Assembly: GCA_019694595.1 (NCBI GenBank)
Contig: JAIBBQ010000016.1
Span: 1-58,186 of the forward strand
DNA length: 58,186 nt
Direction: 5' to 3'
From: Myxococcaceae bacterium
GTDB taxonomy: Bacteria; Myxococcota; Myxococcia; Myxococcales; Myxococcaceae
Part shown: positions 24,539-32,621 of the stretch, one piece after another
Layout of the letters: every line of letters starts with the position of its first letter
Position numbering within the stretch: position 1 is the first letter of the stretch
The notes under the pieces: model-generated
The model's database searches: none
The model's input: only the letters and a program-made list of their open reading frames with translations
Told to the model about the DNA's origin: nothing
Made by a program: the position numbers and the translations under genes

Positions 24539-26317
24539 TCAGAAGCTGAAGATCGCCGCCGCGCCGGTGACGTCGATGACCGCGCCGGCCTTGCCGTCGC
24601 CGCGCAGCGAGATCCCCCGCGCCGCGTCGGACCACGCCCAGGTCGGGTTGCCCCGCGCCGGAGGAGGCTTCACGCTCGGTCCGGTGCGGAACGGCCAGAC
24701 GCTGCCCCAGGCGTCGAGCACGTAGCCGCCGCCACCGGGCACCAGGACCACGCCGCGCATCAGATCGGTGCCCTTGAAGTACTGGTTCTCGCGCACCGCC
24801 CTCGGCATGGCCGCGGTGCCCACGGCGAAGGCGTGCAGCCCGCCCCACCCGTCGAGCACGTAGCCACCGGTGCCTTCGGCGTTCAGCACCACGCCGCGGG
24901 CGATGTCCCAGCCCTTCCAGTACGCGGCGCCGCGCGCCGGCCGCGGGGCGACGTGGTTGCCGAGCGCGAAGGGGTGCAGGCCGCCCCAGCCGTCGAGCAC
25001 GTAGCCGCCCGAGCCGTCGGGCAGCAGCGCGAAGCCGCGCGCGATGTCCCAGCCCGGCCAGCTGCCGCTCACCTGGCGCGGCGAAGGCGGCATGGGCGCG
25101 CTGCCGATGGCGAACGGGTGGATGCCGCCGTACCCGTCGAGCACGTAGCCGCCCTTGCCGTCGGGCAGCACCGCGATGGCGCGGGCGATGTCCCGGTTGG
25201 GCCAGTAGGCGCTGGCGCGCGCCGGCTCCACGAAGCCGAAGGAGCGCACCTCGCCCCACGAGTTGAGCGCCACGCCGCCGTAGCCGTTGGGCAGCATCGC
25301 CACCCCGCGCCCTTCGGGCCGCTTCACCAGCGCCGGGCGCCCAGCGCCGTCGATCACCACCGGCGTCGTCCACAGCTTGCGCGCTCCGCCGGCGCCGTAC
25401 CCGACCTTGCCCGCCTGCCACGCGTGGTACGCCATCCACAGGTGGCCCTTGGTGTCGCGGAAGAACTCCGCCCCGCCCGGCCCCGCGAGCCCGAAGACCG
25501 AGTGGAACCAGGGGCCGTCGGTGGTCTGCTTGGTGCACGGCCCGAGGGGCCCGCTGCAGGTCGCGTAGCCGGTGGCGTAGCGGTCCGACTCCCACCAGTT
25601 CGCGGAATAGAAGAGGAAGAGCCGGCCGCCTTCGCGCACCATCGCCGGTGCCTCGATGAGCGGGTTCTCCCAGGCGCGATCGTGCGTGAGCAACCGGGCG
25701 CGGTTGCCGATCAGCGTGAGCCCGTCGCCGGTGAGCTGCTGGCTCCACAGGTGCACGCCGAGGCCGCAGCAGTTGCCGTCGTTCTTCCACACCAGGAACA
25801 CGCGGCCGTCGTCGTCGACGAAGGGGCTGGCGTCGATGGAGCCGCCCATGTCGAGCTGACACACCAGCGGGACCGAGCCATGCGGCGCGTACGGGCCGCC
25901 AGCCTTGGGCGAGGTCGCCACGCCGACGCACTGCCGGCCCGACGCCCGGTGCCGGGCGGTGAAGTACAGCACGTAGCCGTTGCCGCGCTTCACCGCCGCG
26001 GGCGCCCAGGTGAACCCGGGCGCCGCCCAACCCGGGAGGTTCGGCAGCGCATCGGCGACCCGCGTCCACTTCGCGAGGTCGTTCGACTGCAGGTGGTTGA
26101 CGTTGGCGCCGCCCGCGTTGGTGGCGAACGCGTGGTACTCGTTGCCGTCGCGGAGGATGAAGGGGTCCGGGAAGTCGCCCGCGTAGGCCGGGTCCGACAA
26201 GGACAGCGGCTGCTCGCCGGTCGATTCCTGCGAGGTCGCCTCGTCTTCCGGCCCCTCTGCCGGGCCGCAGCCCGCCACCGCCAGACAGCACGCCGCGAAC
26301 ACCGCGCGAAGGCTCAT
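24539..26317 (-). CDS. GH43-type glycoside hydrolase lipoprotein with C-terminal GYVLDGWGG repeats
   Basis: 592 residues from the ATG at 26317, which places a signal peptide and lipobox AVAGC (Cys17) at the N-terminus. The GH43 five-blade propeller catalytic residues appear as Asp51 (DFPDPF), Asp162 (SIDASPF) and Glu222 (IEAPAM), the expected order of base, pKa modulator and acid. Residues ~315-592 are about six repeats of ~46 residues with DIARG....DG.GGYVLDGWGGLHPFA.G, a module otherwise familiar to me from actinobacterial surface proteins. A surface-bound enzyme for arabinan, xylan or a related glycan is likely. Downstream genes are on the same strand 24 bp away. Confidence 0.9.
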   Translation of the reverse strand: MSLRAVFAACCLAVAGCGPAEGPEDEATSQESTGEQPLSLSDPAYAGDFPDPFILRDGNEYHAFATNAGGANVNHLQSNDLAKWTRVADALPNLPGWAAPGFTWAPAAVKRGNGYVLYFTARHRASGRQCVGVATSPKAGGPYAPHGSVPLVCQLDMGGSIDASPFVDDDGRVFLVWKNDGNCCGLGVHLWSQQLTGDGLTLIGNRARLLTHDRAWENPLIEAPAMVREGGRLFLFYSANWWESDRYATGYATCSGPLGPCTKQTTDGPWFHSVFGLAGPGGAEFFRDTKGHLWMAYHAWQAGKVGYGAGGARKLWTTPVVIDGAGRPALVKRPEGRGVAMLPNGYGGVALNSWGEVRSFGFVEPARASAYWPNRDIARAIAVLPDGKGGYVLDGYGGIHPFAIGSAPMPPSPRQVSGSWPGWDIARGFALLPDGSGGYVLDGWGGLHPFALGNHVAPRPARGAAYWKGWDIARGVVLNAEGTGGYVLDGWGGLHAFAVGTAAMPRAVRENQYFKGTDLMRGVVLVPGGGGYVLDAWGSVWPFRTGPSVKPPPARGNPTWAWSDAARGISLRGDGKAGAVIDVTGAAAIFSF

Positions 26318-26402
26318 GCTTCCGTTCTCGGCAGGGAGGCGGAAGTGGTTGTGTGTATGCGGATTTGGCGTCACCCCGGGGCGTCACGCGACGCGTCAGG
26401 GG

Positions 26403-27113
26403 TCACTTCACCAGCGCTTCCACGCGCAGGCGGTGGGTCGACGTCGGCCATCGCTGGTTGAACGCCTCGGCGAGCCCGCGGGCTTCCTCGAGCGCGCCGA
26501 GCCCGACGAGGGCTTCGATCCGCAGCACCTCGCGCTCCTGTTCCAGGTCGCTGCGGGGGAAGCGCTGCGCGTGTCGATCGAGGAGCGCGCGGCCGCCCGA
26601 GAAGTCCTTCGACTGGATCGCGGTCATCGCCTGCTGCAAGAGCTCCAGCTCGCCGAGGTCCGCTTCGGGCGGTGCCGGCGCCACGGTCTTGGGCAGCGCT
26701 CGAAGTGGAGGCTTCGGCAGCGCCGGCATCACGGCAGGCACCGCTGGCGCCGGAGCGACGCTGGGTGGCGCCGAGCTCGGGGCGACCACGGGCGCCGGCG
26801 AGGTCGGGACCACCACGGGCGCCGGCGCGACCGGCACGACCGCGGCTGGCGCCGGCGACTCCACCGAGCGCCCGAGCTGGAACGCGGCCACCGCCATGAC
26901 GACGCCCACCGCGGCGCCGCCCACCCAGAGACCGCGCGGAACGCTCGCACCGCCGGGAGCGCCGCCCCCGCTCCCACCGGGCGGCCCGCTCACCACCTTG
27001 GCCCGCAGACGCGCGAGCTGCGCGGCGGAAGGACCGTCGTCGCGCGCGGCCTCGAGCAGCGCACGCCACCCGTCGGGGGCACCATCCTGGAGCCAGGGCT
27101 TGGGATCGCTCAT
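26403..27113 (-). CDS. putative anti-sigma factor with membrane helix and TPR-like end
   Basis: 236 residues. The cytoplasmic N-terminus (1-60) is short and helical; a single membrane helix spans ~61-80 (GLWVGGAAVGVVMAVAAFQL). A Pro/Ala/Val-rich stretch (~84-150) leads to a helical end (~155-236) with the spacing of tetratricopeptide-type bundles (FSGGRALLDRHAQRFPRSDLEQEREVLRIEALVGLG). The start overlaps the stop of the sigma factor gene (ATGA), the usual arrangement for an ECF sigma and its anti-sigma. No ZAS zinc motif (H-x3-C-x2-C) is seen, so the sigma-binding mode is inferred from context only. Confidence 0.72.
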   Translation of the reverse strand: MSDPKPWLQDGAPDGWRALLEAARDDGPSAAQLARLRAKVVSGPPGGSGGGAPGGASVPRGLWVGGAAVGVVMAVAAFQLGRSVESPAPAAVVPVAPAPVVVPTSPAPVVAPSSAPPSVAPAPAVPAVMPALPKPPLRALPKTVAPAPPEADLGELELLQQAMTAIQSKDFSGGRALLDRHAQRFPRSDLEQEREVLRIEALVGLGALEEARGLAEAFNQRWPTSTHRLRVEALVK

Positions 27114-27664
27114 GACCGGTGTGCCTCCTGTTGCCGCGAGACCCAGGCTTCGATCACGCGCCGGGCTGCGTAGAGCCGGGCGTAGGCGGTCTGCAGGGGG
27201 CAGCCGACCGCGTCGGCCACCGCCTGCATCGGAAGCTGCTCGAGCTCGAAGAGCACGAAGACCTCGCGCTTCTCCTGGTCCAGCTCGGCCAGCGCGAGGT
27301 CGAGCTGCGCGCGCGCCTGCTTGCGGGCGATCAGCTCGGTCGCCACGTCTCCCGACGTCGTGCGCTCGGGCGCTTCCTCGATGGTCGTCTCGCGCCGGAC
27401 GTGGGCGCGCTGGCGCCAGTCGGCGGCGACGCGCCGGGCGATCTCGAACAGCCACGTGCGCAGCGACGAACGCCCTTCGAACTCGGCGAGCCGCCGGTGA
27501 ATGACCACGAACACTTCCTGGGTGGCGTCTTCCACGTCGGCCTCGGGCACGCCCAGGCGCCGCACCGTGCGCCAGAGGAACTCCGCGTGCTCGTCGTAGA
27601 GCTCCCGCACCGACGGCAGCGGCGGCGGCGGCGAAGCTCCGCGCTCGGTGGCCAGGCCAGGCAT
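27110..27664 (-). CDS. ECF-family RNA polymerase sigma factor
   Basis: 184 residues. Region 2 lies at ~20-90 (LYDEHAEFLWRTVRRLG, DVEDATQEVFVVIHRRL and LRTWLFEIARRVAADWRQR), region 4 at ~125-175 with the helix-turn-helix LPMQAVADAVGCPLQTAYARLYAARRVIE. Region 3 is absent, as in ECF sigmas. It would redirect RNA polymerase to envelope- or stress-response promoters, held inactive by the coupled membrane protein at 26403. Divergent from the exported protein gene at 27752; the spacer is unusually A/T-rich. Confidence 0.93.
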   Translation of the reverse strand: MPGLATERGASPPPPLPSVRELYDEHAEFLWRTVRRLGVPEADVEDATQEVFVVIHRRLAEFEGRSSLRTWLFEIARRVAADWRQRAHVRRETTIEEAPERTTSGDVATELIARKQARAQLDLALAELDQEKREVFVLFELEQLPMQAVADAVGCPLQTAYARLYAARRVIEAWVSRQQEAHRS

Positions 27665-27751
27665 CTCACCGGGCGCTTAGCCACCTTTCGAAGATTGTTT
27701 CAAAAATTCCTATCCGGGCGCCCACCCAGCGTCACAGAAAGGACCATCGCC

Positions 27752-28723
27752 ATGCGCCTCGCCCCGCTGCTCACCGCCCTGCTGCTCGTCACTTCCCTGT
27801 CCGCCCGCGCCGAGGAGGCCACCTGGGGCCTGCGCTGGAAGGCGCCCGACGCGTGCATCGACTCGGCCTCGCTCGCGCGCGCCGTGGAGGCCCGGCTGGG
27901 CCACCACGTCTTCGGGCTCAAGCCGCAGTACCGCATCGACGGCGTGCTCGCGGCCGGGTCCTCCCCGAAGTGGAAGGCCACCCTGACGGTCACCGACTCC
28001 GGGGGCGACGTCGCCGGCTCGCGCGACGTGACGTCAGACGACGCCAGCTGCCACGCGATCGACGACAACCTGGCGTTCGTGATCGCGGTGATGATCGACC
28101 CCAAGGTCCGCCCGGCCGGTGAAGCCCCCAAGGCGATCACCGAGGTCGCCCCCAAGGCAGCGCCCCCCGCCGCCCCACGGGTCACCAACGCCGACGGCGT
28201 GTACCTGCACGTGGACGCGGACCGCACCAAGGTGCACCTGATGCGGCTCGCGGGCGTGGCCTCGGGCTACGCGTCGGGCACCAACGTGACCATCGTCTCC
28301 TTCTCCGACGAATGCACCGCGCCCTGCGACGAGGTGATCCCTCGGCCGCGCGACACCTTTCACTTCGAAGGCGAGAGCATGCCGCCCAGCCCGGCCTTCA
28401 CCCTGGAAGACCACGCGCCGGCCACCACCGTCACCGTGCACGGCGGCTCCGTCGGCATGGTCCTGGGCGGCATCATGATGGCCACCTTCGGCATCACCGG
28501 TGGCCTCACCGGCGGCATCCTCGGCGGCGTGGGCATCGGCGGGCTGTCCCGCGGAAGCAGCGGCCTGTTCCTCGCCGGGGCCATCATGCTCGGCGTGGGC
28601 ATCGTGCTGACCGCGGTCGGCATTCCCCTGGCTCGCGCGGGCGCCACCACGCTGGACTTCTCCGACCAGCCGGTCGGCCCCCAGTCGCCCGCCATGCCGC
28701 AGCCCCTGTCGGCGTCGCTCTAG
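27752..28723 (+). CDS. exported protein with C-terminal membrane region
   Basis: 323 residues, AAAGGA upstream of the ATG. Signal peptide cleaved after ARA near residue 20. Residues 22-110 form a domain with two conserved Cys (PDACIDSASL and DASCHAIDDNLAFVIAVMIDP), seen in myxobacterial exported proteins. Residues ~145-225 include a second Cys pair (ECTAPCDEV). Two Gly-rich hydrophobic segments (~229-262 and ~270-297) end the chain, arguing for membrane insertion. The same layout (sensing domain, then two Gly-rich helices) appears in the 416 gene. It faces the ECF sigma gene across 87 bp and may be in its regulon. Confidence 0.7.
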   Translation: MRLAPLLTALLLVTSLSARAEEATWGLRWKAPDACIDSASLARAVEARLGHHVFGLKPQYRIDGVLAAGSSPKWKATLTVTDSGGDVAGSRDVTSDDASCHAIDDNLAFVIAVMIDPKVRPAGEAPKAITEVAPKAAPPAAPRVTNADGVYLHVDADRTKVHLMRLAGVASGYASGTNVTIVSFSDECTAPCDEVIPRPRDTFHFEGESMPPSPAFTLEDHAPATTVTVHGGSVGMVLGGIMMATFGITGGLTGGILGGVGIGGLSRGSSGLFLAGAIMLGVGIVLTAVGIPLARAGATTLDFSDQPVGPQSPAMPQPLSASL

Positions 28724-28751
28724 AAGTCGCGCGTGCTAGAGCGTCCGGTCC

Positions 28752-30248
28752 ATGAACGAGACCGCGCTCAACGCCAACGTCGGCCACCGGCTGCGGGCGC
28801 TGCGCCTGTCCAAGGGCGTCAAGCAGGCCGACGCCGCGCGGGAGCTGGGCGTGAGCCCGGCGTACCTGAACCTCATCGAGAAGGGGAAGCGGGTCACCCC
28901 CTTCCCGCTCCTGTGGAAGGCGCTGCGGCTCTTCCAGGTCGACCCCGAGAAGTTCATGGGCGAGCTGGGCGAAGGCCGGGTCGACGAAGGCCTGGCGCGG
29001 CTGCTCGACGAGCCGCTGCTCAAGACGCTCGACCTCGACCAGGAATCGCTGCAGTCGCTCAGCGCCGAGCCCAAGCTCGCCGGCACCGTCGCCGCGCTCT
29101 TCAACCTCTACAAGAACACCCGCACCCAGCTCGAGAACGTGATGACCCAGCTGTCCGCCGGCGAGCGGACGCGGGCCCAGGGCGCCCACACCCAGCTCGA
29201 CTACTCGCCGTTCGACGAGGTGTCGGACTTCTTGCAGACCCAGCGGAACTTCTTCCCCGAGCTGGAAGCGGAAGCCGAGGCGATGCGGCAGGACTTCGCG
29301 CTCGGCCGCCAGGTGATCTCGAGTCAGCTGGAGCACCTGCTGCAGAAGCGCTTCGGCTACCAGGTCGTCTACCAGGACTCGCCGTCGGGCAGCTCCGTGG
29401 TGCGCCGCCTCGACCCCGAGAAGAAGACGCTCACCCTCTCGCCGTCGCTCACCGAGCAGCCGCTCAAGTTCCAGCTCGCGGCCTCGCTGGGGCTGCTCGT
29501 CATCGACAAGGTCCGCCTGCTCGACCGGGTGATCGGCGGCGCCACCCGCCACACCGAGACGCCGCGGCTCATCAAGGTGAACCTGGCGAACTACTTCGCC
29601 GGGGCGCTGATGCTGCCGTACGGCGACTTCTTCAAGGAAGTGCAGCGCACCCGGTACGACCTGGAGCTGCTCTCGAGCATCTACGGCACCACCTACGAGA
29701 CGGTCGCGCACCGGGTCTGCAACCTCGCCGACCCCAAGCGCCGCGGCGTGCCCTTCCACTTCCTGCGCGCCGACATCGCGGGGAACATCTCCAAGCGCTA
29801 CAGCGGCACCGGGCTCAAGTTCGCCTCCGGCGGGGGCAGCTGCGGCAAGTGGGCGGTGCACCTCGCCTTCCTGAACCCCTCGCAGCTCACCCGGCAGTAC
29901 TCGGTGATGCCCGACGGCACCACGTACTTCTGCTTCGCGCGGGTGCAGCTGCAGCCGGTCGAAGGCTCCATCGTCCGCGGCACCGCGTATTCCATCGGCC
30001 TCGGCACCCACGCCGAGAACGCCAAGCACCTCGCGTACGGGCTGCCGACCAACGACCTCAAGCGCGACGCGGTGCCCACCGGCATCTCCTGCCGCTTCTG
30101 CGAGCGCACCGACTGCAACCAGCGCTCGGCCGCGAGCTACCGCTTCGCCTTCGCCTTCGACGAGTACACCAAGAAGGACTGCTTCTTCTCGCCCCTGCTC
30201 ACCCACGAGGCGGCGAAGGAACCGGCGCGGTCCGCTCGCAAGAAGTGA
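28752..30248 (+). CDS. XRE-family regulator of the ScfR/RamB type
   Basis: 498 residues. An N-terminal helix-turn-helix (~12-66: LRALRLSKGVKQADAARELGVSPAYLNLIEKGKR) is followed by a long helical linker. A degenerate IrrE/ImmA-like region (~220-330) shows no HExxH metal site. A C-terminal region (~385-490) carries CRFCERTDCNQR, a Cys-rich signature of the short-chain fatty-acid regulator family (RamB of actinobacteria, ScfR of myxobacteria). It probably senses propionyl-CoA or related acyl-CoAs and controls their catabolism. An acyl-CoA dehydrogenase gene occurs in the window (43283), but no link to it is shown. Confidence 0.82.
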   Translation: MNETALNANVGHRLRALRLSKGVKQADAARELGVSPAYLNLIEKGKRVTPFPLLWKALRLFQVDPEKFMGELGEGRVDEGLARLLDEPLLKTLDLDQESLQSLSAEPKLAGTVAALFNLYKNTRTQLENVMTQLSAGERTRAQGAHTQLDYSPFDEVSDFLQTQRNFFPELEAEAEAMRQDFALGRQVISSQLEHLLQKRFGYQVVYQDSPSGSSVVRRLDPEKKTLTLSPSLTEQPLKFQLAASLGLLVIDKVRLLDRVIGGATRHTETPRLIKVNLANYFAGALMLPYGDFFKEVQRTRYDLELLSSIYGTTYETVAHRVCNLADPKRRGVPFHFLRADIAGNISKRYSGTGLKFASGGGSCGKWAVHLAFLNPSQLTRQYSVMPDGTTYFCFARVQLQPVEGSIVRGTAYSIGLGTHAENAKHLAYGLPTNDLKRDAVPTGISCRFCERTDCNQRSAASYRFAFAFDEYTKKDCFFSPLLTHEAAKEPARSARKK

Positions 30249-30277
30249 CGTTGACATTCCCGGGGTGCGCGCGCCCA

Positions 30278-31633
30278 ATGCGCGGCGTCATGCGCTCCCT
30301 GCTCGCCTTCTCGCTGCTGTGCGCCGCTTGCGGCCCCTACCCCAAGCAGCTCGAGTTCACCCCCAAGGCCTCGCTGCCGCCGCCGGTGACCACCGTGAAG
30401 CCGCCCCCGGGCCCCTTCAACGGCGAGGTGGAGCTCACCTTCACCACCGACCGTCCCGCCACGGTCTACGTGAGCACCGACGGCAGCGACCCGCGCTCGA
30501 CCTCCAAGAACCGCCTCCAGGGCGACTCGCCCTTCAAGGTGAAGCTGAACAAGACCGCGACCGTGAGCTACTTCGCCTCGGTCGACGGCAAGGACGAGGA
30601 CCTCCATACCGAGACGTGGACCCGCGCCGGCGGCCCGGTGGGCACCATCTCGGGCGTGGTCGTGGTGGGCGAGTTCGCCGTCGGCAAGGACGTGGGCGTG
30701 CTGCGCAATGCGGAGGCGCTCTCGCTCAAGAAGCCTGCGATGGCGGGCGAGATCCCCTTCGAGTTCAAGAACGTGATGACCGGCACCCACCGCCTCACCG
30801 CCCTCGCCGACCGCAACGGCGACGGCCAGCTGATCCCCTTCATCGACTTCCAGTCGGCCACCGAGACGGTGACCCTCGATCTCGCCGACCCCTTCAAGGC
30901 CTCGGCCGAGAACGTGCGCCTGTACCTGGGCACCTCGCCGCCCGAGCTGTGCACCATGAAGGGCACCATCACCCTGCCGCGGCCGCCCGCGGGCCAGATC
31001 CTCTCGGTGAACGTGCTCGGCGCCGACGCCTTCAGCGCCATCAGCGATCCCATGGCGCTGCTCAACCAGCTGCAGAACGGCTACCGCGTGGGCACCGCGG
31101 CCGGCCAGACCGACTACCCGTACGTGGTCACCGATCTGAAGCCCGGCACGTACATGGCGGTGCCGTCGCTGCTCGGCCTCGGCGCCGGCGGCCTGGCCAC
31201 CACCTTCATCTTCAACCCCCTGGGCGCGGTGAACTGCAAGGCGGGCGAGACCGCCACCGCCGACGTCACCTTCGGGCCCGCGGGTCTGAACGGGGCGGCC
31301 ACGCTCAACCCGCCGCTGGCGCCCGACGCCGGCTTCACCATCGGCGTGGTGGCCTCGCGAAACTCTTCCATCCAGACCGGCATCCAGGCGGTGCTGATGC
31401 CGGCGCCGTTCATTCGCGACCCGCAGACCGGCGAGCTGCGCGGAGGCTTCGCGGCCCAGGCGCTTCGCGCCAACACCAGCTTCCCCACCCGCGTCTTCGT
31501 GGCCAACGGACCCACCGCCAACCCGGTGACCGACGCGCTCCTCTGGGTGGTGAACCCCTTCGCGCCGCAGCCGCCGCACACCACCGTGCAGACCGGCACC
31601 GGCGACGCGACGGTGGACATCACCGTGCCCTGA
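30278..31633 (+). CDS. lipoprotein with chitobiase/beta-hexosaminidase C-terminal-like domain
   Basis: 451 residues. Two ATGs are possible (30278 and 30290); both give a signal peptide ending at Cys18/Cys14 in LLCAACG. Residues ~40-105 (FNGEVELTFTTDRPATVYVSTDGSDPR) match the CHB_HEX_C_1 type Ig-like domain found at the ends of hexosaminidases and on surface proteins. Residues ~115-200 and ~215-320 look like further beta domains (RLTALADRNGDGQLIPFIDF resembles a carboxypeptidase-regulatory-like motif). The role is unknown; surface display is likely. Confidence 0.78.
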   Translation: MRGVMRSLLAFSLLCAACGPYPKQLEFTPKASLPPPVTTVKPPPGPFNGEVELTFTTDRPATVYVSTDGSDPRSTSKNRLQGDSPFKVKLNKTATVSYFASVDGKDEDLHTETWTRAGGPVGTISGVVVVGEFAVGKDVGVLRNAEALSLKKPAMAGEIPFEFKNVMTGTHRLTALADRNGDGQLIPFIDFQSATETVTLDLADPFKASAENVRLYLGTSPPELCTMKGTITLPRPPAGQILSVNVLGADAFSAISDPMALLNQLQNGYRVGTAAGQTDYPYVVTDLKPGTYMAVPSLLGLGAGGLATTFIFNPLGAVNCKAGETATADVTFGPAGLNGAATLNPPLAPDAGFTIGVVASRNSSIQTGIQAVLMPAPFIRDPQTGELRGGFAAQALRANTSFPTRVFVANGPTANPVTDALLWVVNPFAPQPPHTTVQTGTGDATVDITVP

Positions 31634-31641
31634 CGCCGGGC

Positions 31642-32523
31642 TCAGGCGGCCCTGGGAGCGCCCGCCTCGGGGCACACCGCGAGCACCTTGCCCCGGCTGC
31701 GGGCCGAGAAGCTGCCGCGGCGAATCAGCCCGCCCAGCACCGTCAGCACCTCGCGGGTGTGGGTGAGCCCGTCTTCCACCGCGCGCCAGACGTCGACGCC
31801 GGGGCCGCGGAAGAGTTCCTGCTGCCCTTCGATGGCGCTGCCCAGGAGCTTGAGCCGCCCCAGCGGACTGCCCAGCGCGAGCGCCGCCAGGTACAGCCCG
31901 CGCATCCAGGAATCGACGTCGGCCTTCTGCGGCGCCTCGCCGAGCGCCTCCTGCGACGAGACGCGGATGAGCTCGTAGAAGCCGCGACCGATGCCCCAGG
32001 GCCCGGCTTCCTTGCGCACCAGCAGCTTGGTGCGCACCGCGGGGGTCCCCACCATGGTGGTGCCGTGCAGCTCCTGCAGCAGCGAGAGCGACCAGCTCCA
32101 CTCCAGGCGGGCCCGGAAGGCGCCATCGGACTCGTTGGGCTTGCGCGCGCGGGGCATCACCGTCGCCACCAGGGGCTCCAGCGAGCGACGCACGCAGAGC
32201 TGAGTGAAGTAGCCCGCCACGAAGGCCAGGCCCGCCTCGGTGCCCACCAGCGCCCCGTTGGCCACCAGCTCGGCCGCCTTGAGCCCGAAGCCCACCGGGG
32301 CGTGCTCCAGCAGCCGCCGGGCGAAGCGGGGCCGCTCCCCGCCCCCGAACCAGCTCCCCACGCCGTGCGCCCACCCACCCAGGGCCGGCAGCTCCGGGAG
32401 CGCCGCACCGAAGCGGGCGTATTCCAGGTCTTCGCCCAGCGCCTTGGAGAACTCCGGGGCCACCGTGGACACCTGGGCCGCCAGGCGCTCGACCGCGGTG
32501 ACGTGAAGCAGCAGTGCAGACAT
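31642..32523 (-). CDS. protein of the zinc-dependent phospholipase C fold, metal site apparently lost
   Basis: 293 residues. MSALLLHVTAVERL and YARFGAALPELPAL follow the opening of the Zn-dependent phospholipase C-like family (H7, then G..LP.LP). The usual metal-binding run GY..H...D...HP corresponds to GYFTQLCVRRSLEP (104-117). His, Asp and His are replaced by Gln108, Arg112 and Glu116, so catalysis as a lipase is doubtful. No signal peptide. It is divergent from pepA over 98 bp. The family link is by eye and moderately secure. Confidence 0.6.
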   Translation of the reverse strand: MSALLLHVTAVERLAAQVSTVAPEFSKALGEDLEYARFGAALPELPALGGWAHGVGSWFGGGERPRFARRLLEHAPVGFGLKAAELVANGALVGTEAGLAFVAGYFTQLCVRRSLEPLVATVMPRARKPNESDGAFRARLEWSWSLSLLQELHGTTMVGTPAVRTKLLVRKEAGPWGIGRGFYELIRVSSQEALGEAPQKADVDSWMRGLYLAALALGSPLGRLKLLGSAIEGQQELFRGPGVDVWRAVEDGLTHTREVLTVLGGLIRRGSFSARSRGKVLAVCPEAGAPRAA

Positions 32524-32621
32524 CGAGCGCCCAACCCTACCTTTCCTCTGGCCCAATCGCGCGCCTTCGGTACCATGCGCGCCCTCTTTCTCCCCTCGAA
32601 ACTCGCACCCGAAAGCACACC

